A stretch of 64,000 nucleotides of DNA from CAITSH01 sp945892985 (GTDB taxonomy: Bacteria; Pseudomonadota; Gammaproteobacteria; Burkholderiales; SG8-39). Of the stretch, positions 16,766 through 25,629 are shown one piece after another. Under the pieces are notes generated by a model. It was not told the origin of the DNA. It did not search any database and saw only the letters and a program-made list of their open reading frames with translations. Location: assembly GCA_945892985.1 (NCBI GenBank), contig CAMDDU010000003.1, positions 62,001 to 126,000 of the forward strand. Reading direction: 5' to 3'. The position numbers were made by a program, and so were the translations under genes. How positions within the stretch are numbered: position 1 is the first letter of the stretch; the number at the start of each line of letters is the position of its first letter.

Positions 16766-17902
16766 TCAGGCCACCGCTGAAAGTGGCCTGGCGACCCGTT
16801 TGATCCCCATGTCCTTCAGTGCGAGGGCCACCGCGCCGACCATATTGCGCATTTCATTGGCGTCGATGGCGCCGATGCAGCCGACGCGGAAAGTCTCCAT
16901 CTTGGTCAGTTTGCCCGGATAAAGGATGTAGCCGCGGTCGCGCAGGTGGGCGTAAAAAGTGTCGAAGCGGTAATTCGGATCATCCGGGGCGTGGAAGGTG
17001 ACGATGATTGGCGCCTGTATCGTCTTGGCAAGGAAGGGCTTGAAGCCCAGGGCCGCCATGCCTTCGATCAGCGTGTCGCAATTGGCCTGGTAGCGCGCCC
17101 CGCGTGCGCGCTGTCCGCCGGCGGCTTTGAATTGGTCGATGGCGGCGCGCAGTGCCGCGATGACATGGGTGGGGGGCGTGTAGCGCCAGCGGCCGTTCGA
17201 TTCCATGTAGGCCCACTGGTCATGCAAGTCCATCGCCAACGAATGGCTGTTGCCGGCGCATTCCTCCAGCACCGATTTTCGCGCGATGACAAAGCCCATG
17301 CCAGGCACACCTTCAAGGCATTTTCCCGAGGCGGAGATGAGCGCGTCGAAAGGCATTTTTTGTGCGTCAATCTCAATGGTACCGAAGGAGCTCATGGCAT
17401 CGACAATGAGTCCCTTGCCGCGTTTCGCGCATTCGGCGGCGATATCCGCCAGCGGGTTGAGAATGCCTGCGCTGGTTTCGCAGTGCACCTGCGCGACATG
17501 CGTAATGGCCGGGTCGGCATCGAGCGCGTCTGCGATCATTTTTCCGGTCGCCGGCTTGTCCTCGGGAATGGCCAGTTCAACGGCGTCGCGTCCGAGGTAT
17601 TTGCAGATTTTCAGGATGCGCTGGCAGTAGGCGCCGTTTTGCGGCACCAGCACCTTGCCGTTGCGGGGCACGATGGTGCCGATGGCCGCCTCGACGGAAA
17701 AGGTACCGCTGCCCTGGAGTGGAACGCAGACGTGGGTGGATCCGGCATTGGCGATGGCGAGGATGTCTTCGCGCAGGCTGGCCACGAGGGCGTTGAAGGC
17801 TGCATCCCACGATCCCCAGTCGCGCAGCATCGCCTGCTTGGTGGCGAGCGAGGTGGTCATGGGCCCGGGGGTGAGTAGAATGGGTTCGTTGCCGATGATC
17901 AT
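16766..17902 (-). CDS. phnW: 2-aminoethylphosphonate--pyruvate transaminase
   Basis: A 378-aa PLP enzyme that moves the amino group of 2-aminoethylphosphonate (AEP) to pyruvate, giving phosphonoacetaldehyde and alanine. It opens with ILLTPGPMTTS and has QGSGTFSVEAA for the phosphate cup, DAMSSFGTIEIDAQ for the pyridine-binding Asp, and SASGKCLEGVPG with the PLP lysine at K194, the same number as in the characterised Salmonella enzyme. GAGGGA precedes the ATG. It ends the leftward phnC-phnD-phnE-adh-phnW unit with a 126-bp gap after the alcohol dehydrogenase. Its product feeds PhnY on the divergent side. Confidence 0.95.
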   Translation of the reverse strand: MIIGNEPILLTPGPMTTSLATKQAMLRDWGSWDAAFNALVASLREDILAIANAGSTHVCVPLQGSGTFSVEAAIGTIVPRNGKVLVPQNGAYCQRILKICKYLGRDAVELAIPEDKPATGKMIADALDADPAITHVAQVHCETSAGILNPLADIAAECAKRGKGLIVDAMSSFGTIEIDAQKMPFDALISASGKCLEGVPGMGFVIARKSVLEECAGNSHSLAMDLHDQWAYMESNGRWRYTPPTHVIAALRAAIDQFKAAGGQRARGARYQANCDTLIEGMAALGFKPFLAKTIQAPIIVTFHAPDDPNYRFDTFYAHLRDRGYILYPGKLTKMETFRVGCIGAIDANEMRNMVGAVALALKDMGIKRVARPLSAVA

Positions 17903-18028
17903 GATTAGTCCCTCAATGGAAACGGCCAGAATTGCAGCGACCAGGGCGTCAGTTTAGCGGTTGTGAGCCCGGATGCGCCAGCGACCGTGGCGCGCACCGT
18001 TGCCGACTTGGTGCGGACGCAGCCCCAG

Positions 18029-19126
18029 TCAGGCGAGGGCGCCGACAAAATTGCGCCCGCGCGGACCTTGCATCGCGTCATCGATCATGCCGCGGGCCGT
18101 TTTTTCATCCACGCCATAGGCCGAGAATTGCGTGTCCACGCCAAGCATGCCGAGGAAGGCCTCTAATGCGGATGCCGGGTCGCCGACATCGGCGCCGAAC
18201 ACGCGGCCAAGCACGGCATCGCGGTCCGCTCGCTTGCCCTGCGCCAGCCGCCAGACCATGGGAAGCGTGAAGGAACAGGCCAGGCCGTGCGGCAGGCCGT
18301 GCAGCAGGGTCATGTCGTAGGAAATGGAATGGGCCAGCGCGGTTTTGGTGTTGGAGAAGGCAAGGCCGGCGAGCAGGCTGGCCCGTGCGGCTGCGGTGCG
18401 TAGCGCCGGATCGTGGGGGGTTTTCAGCAAAGAGGGAAGCGTTGCAAGGACAGTGCGCGCGGCTTCAACCGCAAGCGTGTCGGAGATGGGGTTTGAATTG
18501 ACGTTCCAGATGGACTCAAGCGCGTGCGACAAGGCGTCCAGCCCGCTATTGCGCGTGACCGTCTCCGGCAAGGACAAAGTCAACTCCGGATCGACCAGCG
18601 CGGCCTGCGGCCAGGTTTCGTTCAGGTGTAGCGAGTATTTTTTTGGTTGGGCGGAGGTGCGGTCCCATAGGGTTGCCCAAGGTGTGACTTCGCTGCCGGT
18701 ACCTGCGGTGGTCGGTACGGCGATCATCGGCAGGGCGCGGGTGACGGCCGGTGTCTTTCCGGCCGCGAGCGCGGCATGGATCTCGGAAAAATCACCGCTG
18801 GCGACACCCGGCAGCAGCATTTTTGCGCTGTCCAGCACCGATCCGCCGCCGACCGCGAGCACGATGCAGTCAGGATGTTTTGTCCAGAACGCCTTGTAGG
18901 TTTTACTCACCCAATCGAGTTCTGGATTAGGTTGCACGTTGTCGATCACGCCGGCCAGGCGCTTGCCCAGCATGGCTTCTAGCCGCGCGAGCAGTCCGGT
19001 GCTGGCGGCCTCAGGAAACGTCACAAGGACTGCATGCTTCTCGCCTAGCAATGCCGGCAGGCGCTCGAGCACGCCCCAGCCGAAATGAACGGCGACAGGG
19101 TTGTGGTACTGCCATGGCGTGCTCAA
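18029..19126 (-). CDS. Phosphonate-associated iron-containing alcohol dehydrogenase
   Basis: A 365-aa Fe-ADH with the NAD loop AVGGGSVLDSAKML, the binding-region motif VPTTAGTGSEVTPWAT and the metal histidines in GLDALSHALES and LLHGLPHGLACSF. Such enzymes recur in phn operons as a named subfamily and have been proposed to interconvert phosphonoacetaldehyde and 2-hydroxyethylphosphonate. The start is taken as TTG 19126, which has GAGAGG six bases upstream and lies 10 bp after the phnE stop; an ATG at 19177 would overlap phnE by 41 bp. The role here is inferred from context. Confidence 0.85.
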   Translation of the reverse strand: MSTPWQYHNPVAVHFGWGVLERLPALLGEKHAVLVTFPEAASTGLLARLEAMLGKRLAGVIDNVQPNPELDWVSKTYKAFWTKHPDCIVLAVGGGSVLDSAKMLLPGVASGDFSEIHAALAAGKTPAVTRALPMIAVPTTAGTGSEVTPWATLWDRTSAQPKKYSLHLNETWPQAALVDPELTLSLPETVTRNSGLDALSHALESIWNVNSNPISDTLAVEAARTVLATLPSLLKTPHDPALRTAAARASLLAGLAFSNTKTALAHSISYDMTLLHGLPHGLACSFTLPMVWRLAQGKRADRDAVLGRVFGADVGDPASALEAFLGMLGVDTQFSAYGVDEKTARGMIDDAMQGPRGRNFVGALA

Positions 19127-19136
19127 GGTGAACCTC

Positions 19137-19934
19137 TCAGATATAGCGTTTGCGGATGCTTGCAGATAGCAGGTCAATGGTGGTGACGAACAGGATGATG
19201 ATCAGCAGTACGGCGCAGGTCTGGGCGTACTGAAAGCCGCGGATGACCTCATAGAGCACCACGCCGATACCCCCGGCGCCGACCATGCCGACCACCGAGG
19301 CTGAGCGCACATTCGACTCGAAGCGGTAGAGCGAGTAGGAAATCCACAGTGGCATGACCTGCGGAATAACGCCAAAGACGATTTCCTCGATGGCGAGGGC
19401 GCCGGTGGCGCGCACCCCTTCGACCGGGCGCGGATCGATGGCCTCGACCGCCTCGGAAAAGAGTTTGGCCAGCGTGCCCGTGGTGTGAATCCACAGGGCC
19501 AGAACCCCGGCAAAAGGACCAAGGCCGACGGCGACGATGAACAGCATTGCGAACACCATCTCGTTGATGGCGCGGCAGGCGTCCATCATGCGACGCACCG
19601 GCTGGTAGACCCAGGCGGGCACGATGTTGGATGAGGAAAGCAGTCCGAAGGGGACTGCGCAGATGATCGCCAGAACCGTTCCCCATACGGCAATGTGCAT
19701 CGTGGTGATCATCTCTTTGAGATAAATCTCCCAGTCGCGAAAGTCTGGCGGAAAAAATTCACTGGCGTACTTGGCCATGTTGCCCGAGTCGCGAAACAAG
19801 TCGAGCGGGCGTATCTCCGCGCCGTTCCAGGCCCAGCCGAGAAAAATCAGGAACGCCGCCCAGCCAAACAGTTGCGGCAGGGTGCTGCCCGCGGCGGGGT
19901 CTGCGGGCAGCGTCAGCGGGGCGGCGGTGCTCAT
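19137..19934 (-). CDS. phnE: Phosphonate ABC transporter permease
   Basis: A 265-aa inner membrane protein with about six helices and the binding-protein-dependent transport signature EAVEAIDPRPVEGVRATGAL, close to the family's ATPase-contact loop. It moves phosphonates together with PhnC (ATPase) and PhnD (binding protein). The stop codon of phnD lies 4 bp before its ATG. Only one permease is present, so the channel should be a homodimer. Confidence 0.93.
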   Translation of the reverse strand: MSTAAPLTLPADPAAGSTLPQLFGWAAFLIFLGWAWNGAEIRPLDLFRDSGNMAKYASEFFPPDFRDWEIYLKEMITTMHIAVWGTVLAIICAVPFGLLSSSNIVPAWVYQPVRRMMDACRAINEMVFAMLFIVAVGLGPFAGVLALWIHTTGTLAKLFSEAVEAIDPRPVEGVRATGALAIEEIVFGVIPQVMPLWISYSLYRFESNVRSASVVGMVGAGGIGVVLYEVIRGFQYAQTCAVLLIIILFVTTIDLLSASIRKRYI

Positions 19935-19937
19935 GTT

Positions 19938-20903
19938 TTATTTGACCAGTTTGGCCAGGTCGGCGAGCTTGCGGTCGATCTCGGCGATTTTGGTGGTGCG
20001 TTCCTGACTATTCATCTTGTCGTCGTTCTCGAACTTGATGCGGTCCTTGTACAGCTCGAGTTGGCGGATGGGCACCAGTTGCAGGTCGGTCGAATCGCGA
20101 AAGCCGGCAATTTGCTGCATGCCCTTGAGAATGTCCTTTTCACGCTGGTCCTTGCCGTAGCCGAGGACAAATTTCTTGATTTTTTCCTTCATGTCGGCGG
20201 GAAGATCCTTGCGCCAGACCAGCGGGTCACGCGGGATAAGCGGTGATGTCCAAAGAATCTTCACTTCAGCATGCTTGGCGGGGTCACGCAGCTTGAGTTT
20301 GTCCAGTTCTTCGCTGTTGTTGGTGGCGACATCGACCTGCTTGTTGATCACCGCCAGCAGGTTGCCGCCGTGATTGGCGCTGCGGGTGACGCGAAAGACG
20401 TTCTTGGGATCGAGTTTGCGCTGGCTGAATACGTAGTAGGTGGGGACCAGCGTGCCGGACGTCGATTGCGGGTCGCCCATACCGAAGGACAGGCTCTTGC
20501 CATTGGCGATCATGTCGTCTATGGACTTGAGCGGGCTGTCGCGGTGGGTGATGACATAGGAGTAGTAGCCTGGCCGGCCCTCAAGGTCGATGAACTGTGC
20601 AAACACCTCGCCGCTGGCGCGGTCTACGGCCTCGATCGCCGATTTGTTGCCGTGCCAGGCCACCTGCAGTTTGCCGAAGCGCATGCCTTCGATGATGCCG
20701 GTGTAGTCGGTTGCGAAGAACCCGTTGATCTTGGTTCCTGTCGCCTTGGACATATCATCAAGGAAGGGCTGCCAGAGCTGTTTTAGCGCCGAGGAGGAAT
20801 CTGTGGAGATAATGCCGAAATTTATTTCCTGTTGCGCATGCACGTTTCCGGCGAACAGTACGGCGGCGGCAAGTCCTAACAGGGCTTTGAGTTTTGATTT
20901 CAT
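19938..20903 (-). CDS. phnD: Phosphonate ABC transporter substrate-binding protein
   Basis: A 321-aa periplasmic protein with a signal peptide (MKSKLKALLGLAAAVLFAGN, cleaved near VHAQQ). The mature protein begins INFGIISTDSSSALKQLW, and has GFFATDYTGIIEGMRFGKL and GDPQSTSGTLVPTYY, motifs that contact the phosphonate group and amine in PhnD proteins. AGGAG precedes the ATG at 20903. It lies between phnC (65 bp upstream) and phnE (3 bp downstream). Confidence 0.94.
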   Translation of the reverse strand: MKSKLKALLGLAAAVLFAGNVHAQQEINFGIISTDSSSALKQLWQPFLDDMSKATGTKINGFFATDYTGIIEGMRFGKLQVAWHGNKSAIEAVDRASGEVFAQFIDLEGRPGYYSYVITHRDSPLKSIDDMIANGKSLSFGMGDPQSTSGTLVPTYYVFSQRKLDPKNVFRVTRSANHGGNLLAVINKQVDVATNNSEELDKLKLRDPAKHAEVKILWTSPLIPRDPLVWRKDLPADMKEKIKKFVLGYGKDQREKDILKGMQQIAGFRDSTDLQLVPIRQLELYKDRIKFENDDKMNSQERTTKIAEIDRKLADLAKLVK

Positions 20904-20968
20904 GTCTGGCTTCTCCTGGGGGGGGCGTGAGATGGATGCAGCGAATTCGTGTATGCAGGTGTCTAAGT

Positions 20969-21817
20969 TCAGGCCGCTGCGGTGGCAGGAGCCGATTTTT
21001 CTACTAATGAGCCGACCGATTCGGTGCCATCCAGCAGTTCCTCGACGGCTGCGCCATAGAGCGACTGCAGCATGGGCGGGGTCAGAGTGTCGGAGGGGCC
21101 GTCGTAAATAACCTCGCCCAGGCGCAGCGCGATGGTGCGCGGGCAAAAGCGCCGTGCGAACTGCACCTGGTGCAGCGACACCAGCACGGTGATGCCGTGT
21201 TCGCGGTTGATGCGGGCGAGGATTTCCATGACGTTGCGCGCGCTCTCGGGGTCAAGCGACGCGATGGGTTCGTCGGCAAGAATGACCTTGGCGCGCTGTA
21301 CCAGGCAGCGCGCGATGGCAACGCGCTGTTGCTGTCCGCCTGAAAGCGTGCTGGCGCGCTGGTAGGCGATTTGCTCTATGCCGACCGCCTTGAGCGCGGT
21401 ATAGGCCTCGAGTTTTTCAGCCTGGGTGAAGCGACCGATGATGCTGCGCCACAACGGCACGCGTGGCAGCAGGCCGGTCAGCACATTGGTCAGAACGCTC
21501 AGGCGGCCAACGAGATTGAATTGTTGAAAGATGAAACCGATGTCGGCGCGCTTGGCGCGTATGTCGGGCGCCACCTTGCCGTTTGTTTGTATGGCGTGTG
21601 AACCAACGCGCACAGTACACGGGCCCGGATCGGCGGCGAGAAACCCCGACAAGTGGCGCAGCAGGGTGGACTTGCCCGATCCGGATGCGCCTATCAGCGC
21701 CACCATTTCACCCGGTTTTACGACAAGGCTGGCCTGCTTCAAGGCGGGATGACCCGCGCCGAAGGATTTGCTCAGGCGGCTGATTTCGATTCCGGCGGGT
21801 GAATGGTCTGCTTGCAT
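20969..21817 (-). CDS. phnC: Phosphonate ABC transporter ATP-binding protein
   Basis: A 282-aa ABC ATPase with Walker A GASGSGKSTLLRHLSG, Q-loop FIFQQFNLVGRLSVLTNVL, signature LSGGQQQRVAIARCLVQ, Walker B VILADEPIASLDPES and switch His in VLVSLHQVQFA. The sequence between Walker A and signature matches the PhnC type. It is the first gene of the leftward uptake and catabolism unit; its promoter should lie in the 316-bp divergent region shared with the regulator. Confidence 0.94.
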   Translation of the reverse strand: MQADHSPAGIEISRLSKSFGAGHPALKQASLVVKPGEMVALIGASGSGKSTLLRHLSGFLAADPGPCTVRVGSHAIQTNGKVAPDIRAKRADIGFIFQQFNLVGRLSVLTNVLTGLLPRVPLWRSIIGRFTQAEKLEAYTALKAVGIEQIAYQRASTLSGGQQQRVAIARCLVQRAKVILADEPIASLDPESARNVMEILARINREHGITVLVSLHQVQFARRFCPRTIALRLGEVIYDGPSDTLTPPMLQSLYGAAVEELLDGTESVGSLVEKSAPATAAA

Positions 21818-22133
21818 ATCAGTTTATTTTTATCAGGATGATTATTAGCTGCAATCATTACGGCAATATGACATCACAGAACGACACGTAAATCAGCATA
21901 AAAAAGCAGCATAAAAAAGGCCGCGCTTGGCGCCAGTCTTTTCGCGACGCTGCCTACGCCGGCAACGCCCCACTTGCTTTTCCCTGTGCGCCAAGCGGTG
22001 TTTTGTCCTGGTGCGAACAGGGAGTCAACAGGGAGTCAGATGCCTTGTGCCTTTGCTTTGCGTCTCTTTTGGGTGTTTTTGTGTATTTCTGCGCACAGTA
22101 GATTGTTGACAATCTACAAGCTGTCGCGGTTTA
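21818..22133. promoter_or_regulatory. Divergent control region of the phosphonate locus
   Basis: This 316-bp region separates phnC (minus) from the regulator gene (plus). It holds a 13-bp perfect tandem repeat (CAGCATAAAAAAG at 21894-21906 and 21907-21919), an ATGATT...AATCAT inverted pair at 21838-21858 near the phnC start, and the 20-bp palindrome listed separately. It is AT-rich beside phnC. No small gene is credible here. Confidence 0.6.
22098..22117. promoter_or_regulatory. Candidate operator for the phosphonate regulator
   Basis: GTAGATTGTTGACAATCTAC is a perfect 20-bp palindrome (9-bp arms, TG centre) ending 16 bases before the regulator's first ATG. The core TTGT..ACAA fits operators bound by FCD-type GntR proteins, so autoregulation of the rightward operon is the natural inference. 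No second perfect copy was seen near phnC. Confidence 0.65.
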
Positions 22134-22934
22134 ATGTCAAGCATGATGAGTAAAAATTTCAGCGCAAATTCGCCATCGACTGAGGCGGCCGATAGAATTG
22201 CGACGAAGGAAGTGTCTTTCGCATCGGAGCAAAGTACCGCAATAGGGCTGCTGCAGAGCCATTCACTCACCACGCTGGTTCAGCACGAAATCGAGCGCCT
22301 GATCATTTCGGGCGAACTTTCGGCCGGAGACAAACTCAACGAAGCGATGTTGGCCGAGCGCCTGGGTGTCAGCCGCGGACCGGTGCGTGAAGCTTTTCGC
22401 GCACTGGCCGAGACCGGTCTGGTGCGCATCGAGAAAAATCGTGGTGTGTTTGTGCGCGAGGTCACGATCGAGGAGGCGGACGAGATTTATGAGGTGCGGG
22501 CGGCCCTCGACCAGTTGGTCGGACGGCGCCTAGCCGTTTCGATCAGGCCCGAACAACTGAAAGAATTACGCGGCATCCTCGAGCGCATGGAAAAAGCCAC
22601 GGCGAAACAGGATATCGACGCCTACTATCCGCTTAATCTGCAGTTTCACGACACGCTGGTGCAATTCACCGGCAACAAGAAACTGCTCGCGACCTACCGG
22701 CGCATTGTCAACGAACTGAACCTCTACCGGCGCGAGACGCTAGCCAGCAGTGGCGGAGGCTTGCCGGTGTCGACGGGCGAGCATAAAAAAATATTCGATG
22801 CCATCGCCTCGGGTGATGCGGAGCGCGCCGGGCGCGCCCTTTATGACCATGTCGCCGCAAGCCGGGCGCGCATGCTCCATGCCAAGGGCATGCCAGAAAC
22901 CGTCAAAACCACAAGAGCAAGGAACGCAGCATGA
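22134..22934 (+). CDS. phnR: GntR/FCD-family regulator of phosphonate use
   Basis: A 266-aa regulator with an N-terminal winged helix (LTTLVQHEIERLIISGELSA, EAMLAERLGVSRGPVREAFR, LVRIEKNRGVFVREV) at about residues 45-115 and a helical FCD effector domain with metal-binding His in LQFHDTLVQF and STGEHKKIFDAI. It belongs to the regulator type found in Burkholderia-like phosphonate operons. The 45-residue leader before the DNA-binding domain is longer than usual, and later ATGs at 22143 and 22146 are possible starts. The stop overlaps the phnA start by 4 bp. The effector is probably a phosphonate intermediate. Confidence 0.88.
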   Translation: MSSMMSKNFSANSPSTEAADRIATKEVSFASEQSTAIGLLQSHSLTTLVQHEIERLIISGELSAGDKLNEAMLAERLGVSRGPVREAFRALAETGLVRIEKNRGVFVREVTIEEADEIYEVRAALDQLVGRRLAVSIRPEQLKELRGILERMEKATAKQDIDAYYPLNLQFHDTLVQFTGNKKLLATYRRIVNELNLYRRETLASSGGGLPVSTGEHKKIFDAIASGDAERAGRALYDHVAASRARMLHAKGMPETVKTTRARNAA

Positions 22935-24166
22935 CAGTCCGTCAACCCCTCACCGTAAACAACCGCAGCTACCGCTGGATGGATCGCCCGCTCGTGGTGG
23001 TCTGTGTCGATGGGTGCGAGTACGACTACATCACAGAGGCGGTGGCCGCCGGCGTGGTGCCATTTCTCGGGCGCATGATCGAAAAGGGTGCGGCTTTCAA
23101 GGGTGACTGCGTGGTGCCCAGTTTTACCAACCCGAACAACCTTTCTATCGTCACCGGCGTGCCGCCTTCGGTGCACGGTATTTGCGGTAATTACTTCTAT
23201 GATCGCGACACTGGCGCCGAGGTGATGATGAACGATCCGAAGTATCTGCGCACCGGTACTGTGCTGGCGGCCTTTGCGGGCGCCGGAGGCAAGGTCGCGG
23301 TGGTGACGGCGAAGGACAAGTTGCGCAGTCTGCTCGGCCACGGCATGAGGGGCATCTGCTTTTCTTCAGAAAAAGCCGACCAATGCACGGTCGCGCAAAA
23401 CGGCATTGATAAGGTGGTCGAGATGGTGGGCAAGCCCGTCCCTTCTGTCTATAGCGCCGATTTGTCGGAGTTTGTGTTCGCCGCAGGCGTGAAATTGATG
23501 GAGCGGCATCGTCCTGACCTTATGTACCTGTCGACCACCGATTATGTTCAGCACAAGGCCGCGCCCGGTGCGCCTGCCGCCAATGCGTTTTATCAGATGA
23601 TGGATCCGTACCTGGCCAGTCTGGAAGCCATGGGCTGCACTATCGCGCTTACCGCCGACCACGGCATGAATGACAAGTACGGCGCAGACGGCAAGCCTAA
23701 TGTGATTTATCTGCAGGATGTCCTGGACGGCTGGCTTGGCGCGGGTGTCGCCCGTGTCATCCTGCCCATCACCGATCCCTATGTGGTGCACCACGGTGCG
23801 CTCGGTTCATTTGCCACAGCCTATGTCCCCGAATCGGTCGACGTGCCGGCGCTGCTGGCGCGCCTGTCCGCGATGACCGGCATTGAGTGCGCGCTGTCGC
23901 GGGCCGAGGGTTGCGCCCGGTTTGAGTTGCCGCCGGAGCGGGAGGGCGACATCATCCTGGTTTCGACCAAGCATGTGGTGCTTGGCACCAGTGCGGCGAA
24001 GCACGATCTGTCCGGGCTGGACGTTCCGCTGCGATCGCATGGTGGCGTTTCCGAGCAAACGGTGCCGCTGCTTTTCAACCGGCGCACCGCGGGCATTCCG
24101 GGCAAGGCGCGGCTGCGCAATTTTGACATCCTGGATGTGGCGCTTAATCATCTGGAGGCCGCATGA
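22931..24166 (+). CDS. phnA: Phosphonoacetate hydrolase
   Basis: A 411-aa alkaline phosphatase-superfamily enzyme that cleaves the C-P bond of phosphonoacetate to acetate and phosphate with two zinc ions. Visible active-site residues are D27 in VCVDGCEYD, the nucleophile T66 in PSFTNPNNLSIVTG, D243 and H244 in ALTADHGMND, and a late His in PLRSHGGVSEQTVPL. Order and spacing match the structurally known Sinorhizobium enzyme (D29, T68, D250, H251). It overlaps the regulator stop and the phnY start by 4 bp each, showing tight coupling. Confidence 0.95.
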   Translation: MTVRQPLTVNNRSYRWMDRPLVVVCVDGCEYDYITEAVAAGVVPFLGRMIEKGAAFKGDCVVPSFTNPNNLSIVTGVPPSVHGICGNYFYDRDTGAEVMMNDPKYLRTGTVLAAFAGAGGKVAVVTAKDKLRSLLGHGMRGICFSSEKADQCTVAQNGIDKVVEMVGKPVPSVYSADLSEFVFAAGVKLMERHRPDLMYLSTTDYVQHKAAPGAPAANAFYQMMDPYLASLEAMGCTIALTADHGMNDKYGADGKPNVIYLQDVLDGWLGAGVARVILPITDPYVVHHGALGSFATAYVPESVDVPALLARLSAMTGIECALSRAEGCARFELPPEREGDIILVSTKHVVLGTSAAKHDLSGLDVPLRSHGGVSEQTVPLLFNRRTAGIPGKARLRNFDILDVALNHLEAA

Positions 24167-25620
24167 GTTCGGTTCTGAAAGCGAAGGAGGCCGCAAACTT
24201 CCGTCGCGAGGCGATGCGCATAGCCGGCGAGAAAGTGTATCGCGACCGGGTCATCGAAATCACCAATCCGTATAGCGGCGAGCTGGTGGGGACGGTGCCC
24301 AAGGCCACGTTGGAGGATGTGCGGCGCGCTTTTTCGGTGGCTAAATCGTACAAGGCGACGCTTTCGCGGCATGAGCGGGCGCAGATCCTGCGCAAGGCGG
24401 CGGATATTTCGCGCGCGCGCGTTGACGAAATATCGGATTTAATCACCGCTGAGGCGGGGTTATCAAAAAAGGATTCGTTGTACGAAGCCGGTCGCGTTTA
24501 CGATGTGTTCAATTTCGGTGCTGCCGAGGCGCTGAAGGACGACGGACAGATTTTTTCCTGTGATATCACGCCGCACGGAAAAAAACGGCGGGTGTTCACC
24601 CAGCGCGATCCGCTGCTTGGCGTGATCAGCGCCATAACGCCGTTCAACCACCCGATGAACCAGGTGGCGCACAAGCTGATTCCGTCAATCGCCACAAACA
24701 ACCGCATTGTCCTGAAACCTTCGGAAAAGGTGCCGCTGTCGGCGATCATGCTGGTCGACATGCTTTATGAGGCGGGCTGCCCGCCGGAAATGGTGCAGGT
24801 GGTGACAGGCGATCCGCGCGAAATTGCCGATGAGTTGATCACCAACATCGATGTCGATCTGATCACGTTCACCGGTGGCGTTGCCATCGGCAAATATATC
24901 GCCTCAAAAATGGGCTATCGGCGCGCCGTGCTCGAACTTGGCGGCAACGACCCTATCATCGTCATGGAAGATGCCGACCTGGATGAGGCGAGCACGCTGG
25001 CGGTGCAGGGATCGTACAAGAACTCAGGCCAGCGCTGCACCGCGGTCAAGCGCATGCTGGTCCAGGAATCGGTAGCCGATTGTTTCGTCGAGATGCTTGT
25101 GGCCAAAACCAAGGCCTGGACTTACGGCGACCCCATGGACAAGGACAATGAGATGGGAACGGTGATCGACGAGTCGGCGGCAAAGCTGTTCGAGTCGCGT
25201 GTCAACGAGGCGGTCGCCGCCGGTGCGAAACTCCTTGCCGGTAATGTGCGGCGGGGTGCGCTTTATTCGCCCACCGTGCTCGACCGTGTCGACCCGAAAA
25301 TGCCCCTGGTGATGGAGGAAACATTTGGCCCGGTTTCTCCGGTCATGCGCTTCAAAACCATAGAGGAAGCCATTGCCATTTCCAACGGTACCGCGTATGG
25401 CCTATCCTCGGCTGTGTGTACCAACCGCATTGATTACATCACGCGCTTCGTTTCGGAGCTGAATGTGGGCACCGTCAATGTACGCGAGGTGCCGGGTTAC
25501 CGCCTCGAACTGACCCCGTTTGGCGGCATCAAGGATTCGGGCCTCGGTTATAAGGAAGGCGTGCAGGAAGCGATCAAGAGCTTTACCAACGTCAAGACCT
25601 ATTCGCTGCCCTGGGTCTAA
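24163..25620 (+). CDS. phnY: Phosphonoacetaldehyde dehydrogenase
   Basis: A 485-aa NAD-dependent aldehyde dehydrogenase that should oxidise phosphonoacetaldehyde (from PhnW) to phosphonoacetate (for PhnA). It has the cofactor motif FTGGVAIGKYIA, the general-base region LELGGNDPIIV and the catalytic cysteine C292 in NSGQRCTAVKRML; the characterised Sinorhizobium enzyme uses the equivalent cysteine. The ATG lies in the ATGA overlap with phnA. This PhnY is the aldehyde dehydrogenase, not the unrelated 2-oxoglutarate oxygenase also named PhnY*. Confidence 0.93.
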   Translation: MSSVLKAKEAANFRREAMRIAGEKVYRDRVIEITNPYSGELVGTVPKATLEDVRRAFSVAKSYKATLSRHERAQILRKAADISRARVDEISDLITAEAGLSKKDSLYEAGRVYDVFNFGAAEALKDDGQIFSCDITPHGKKRRVFTQRDPLLGVISAITPFNHPMNQVAHKLIPSIATNNRIVLKPSEKVPLSAIMLVDMLYEAGCPPEMVQVVTGDPREIADELITNIDVDLITFTGGVAIGKYIASKMGYRRAVLELGGNDPIIVMEDADLDEASTLAVQGSYKNSGQRCTAVKRMLVQESVADCFVEMLVAKTKAWTYGDPMDKDNEMGTVIDESAAKLFESRVNEAVAAGAKLLAGNVRRGALYSPTVLDRVDPKMPLVMEETFGPVSPVMRFKTIEEAIAISNGTAYGLSSAVCTNRIDYITRFVSELNVGTVNVREVPGYRLELTPFGGIKDSGLGYKEGVQEAIKSFTNVKTYSLPWV

Positions 25621-25629
25621 CAGGCTGAA

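Noticed and set aside
16946..17878. 310-codon plus-strand open frame opposite phnW
   Set aside because: phnW has the PLP lysine and all family motifs; the plus frame is a shadow.
21818..21900. Pho box upstream of phnC
   Set aside because: CTGTGATGTCATATTGCC on the minus strand only partly resembles a Pho box, and the second half-site is poor.
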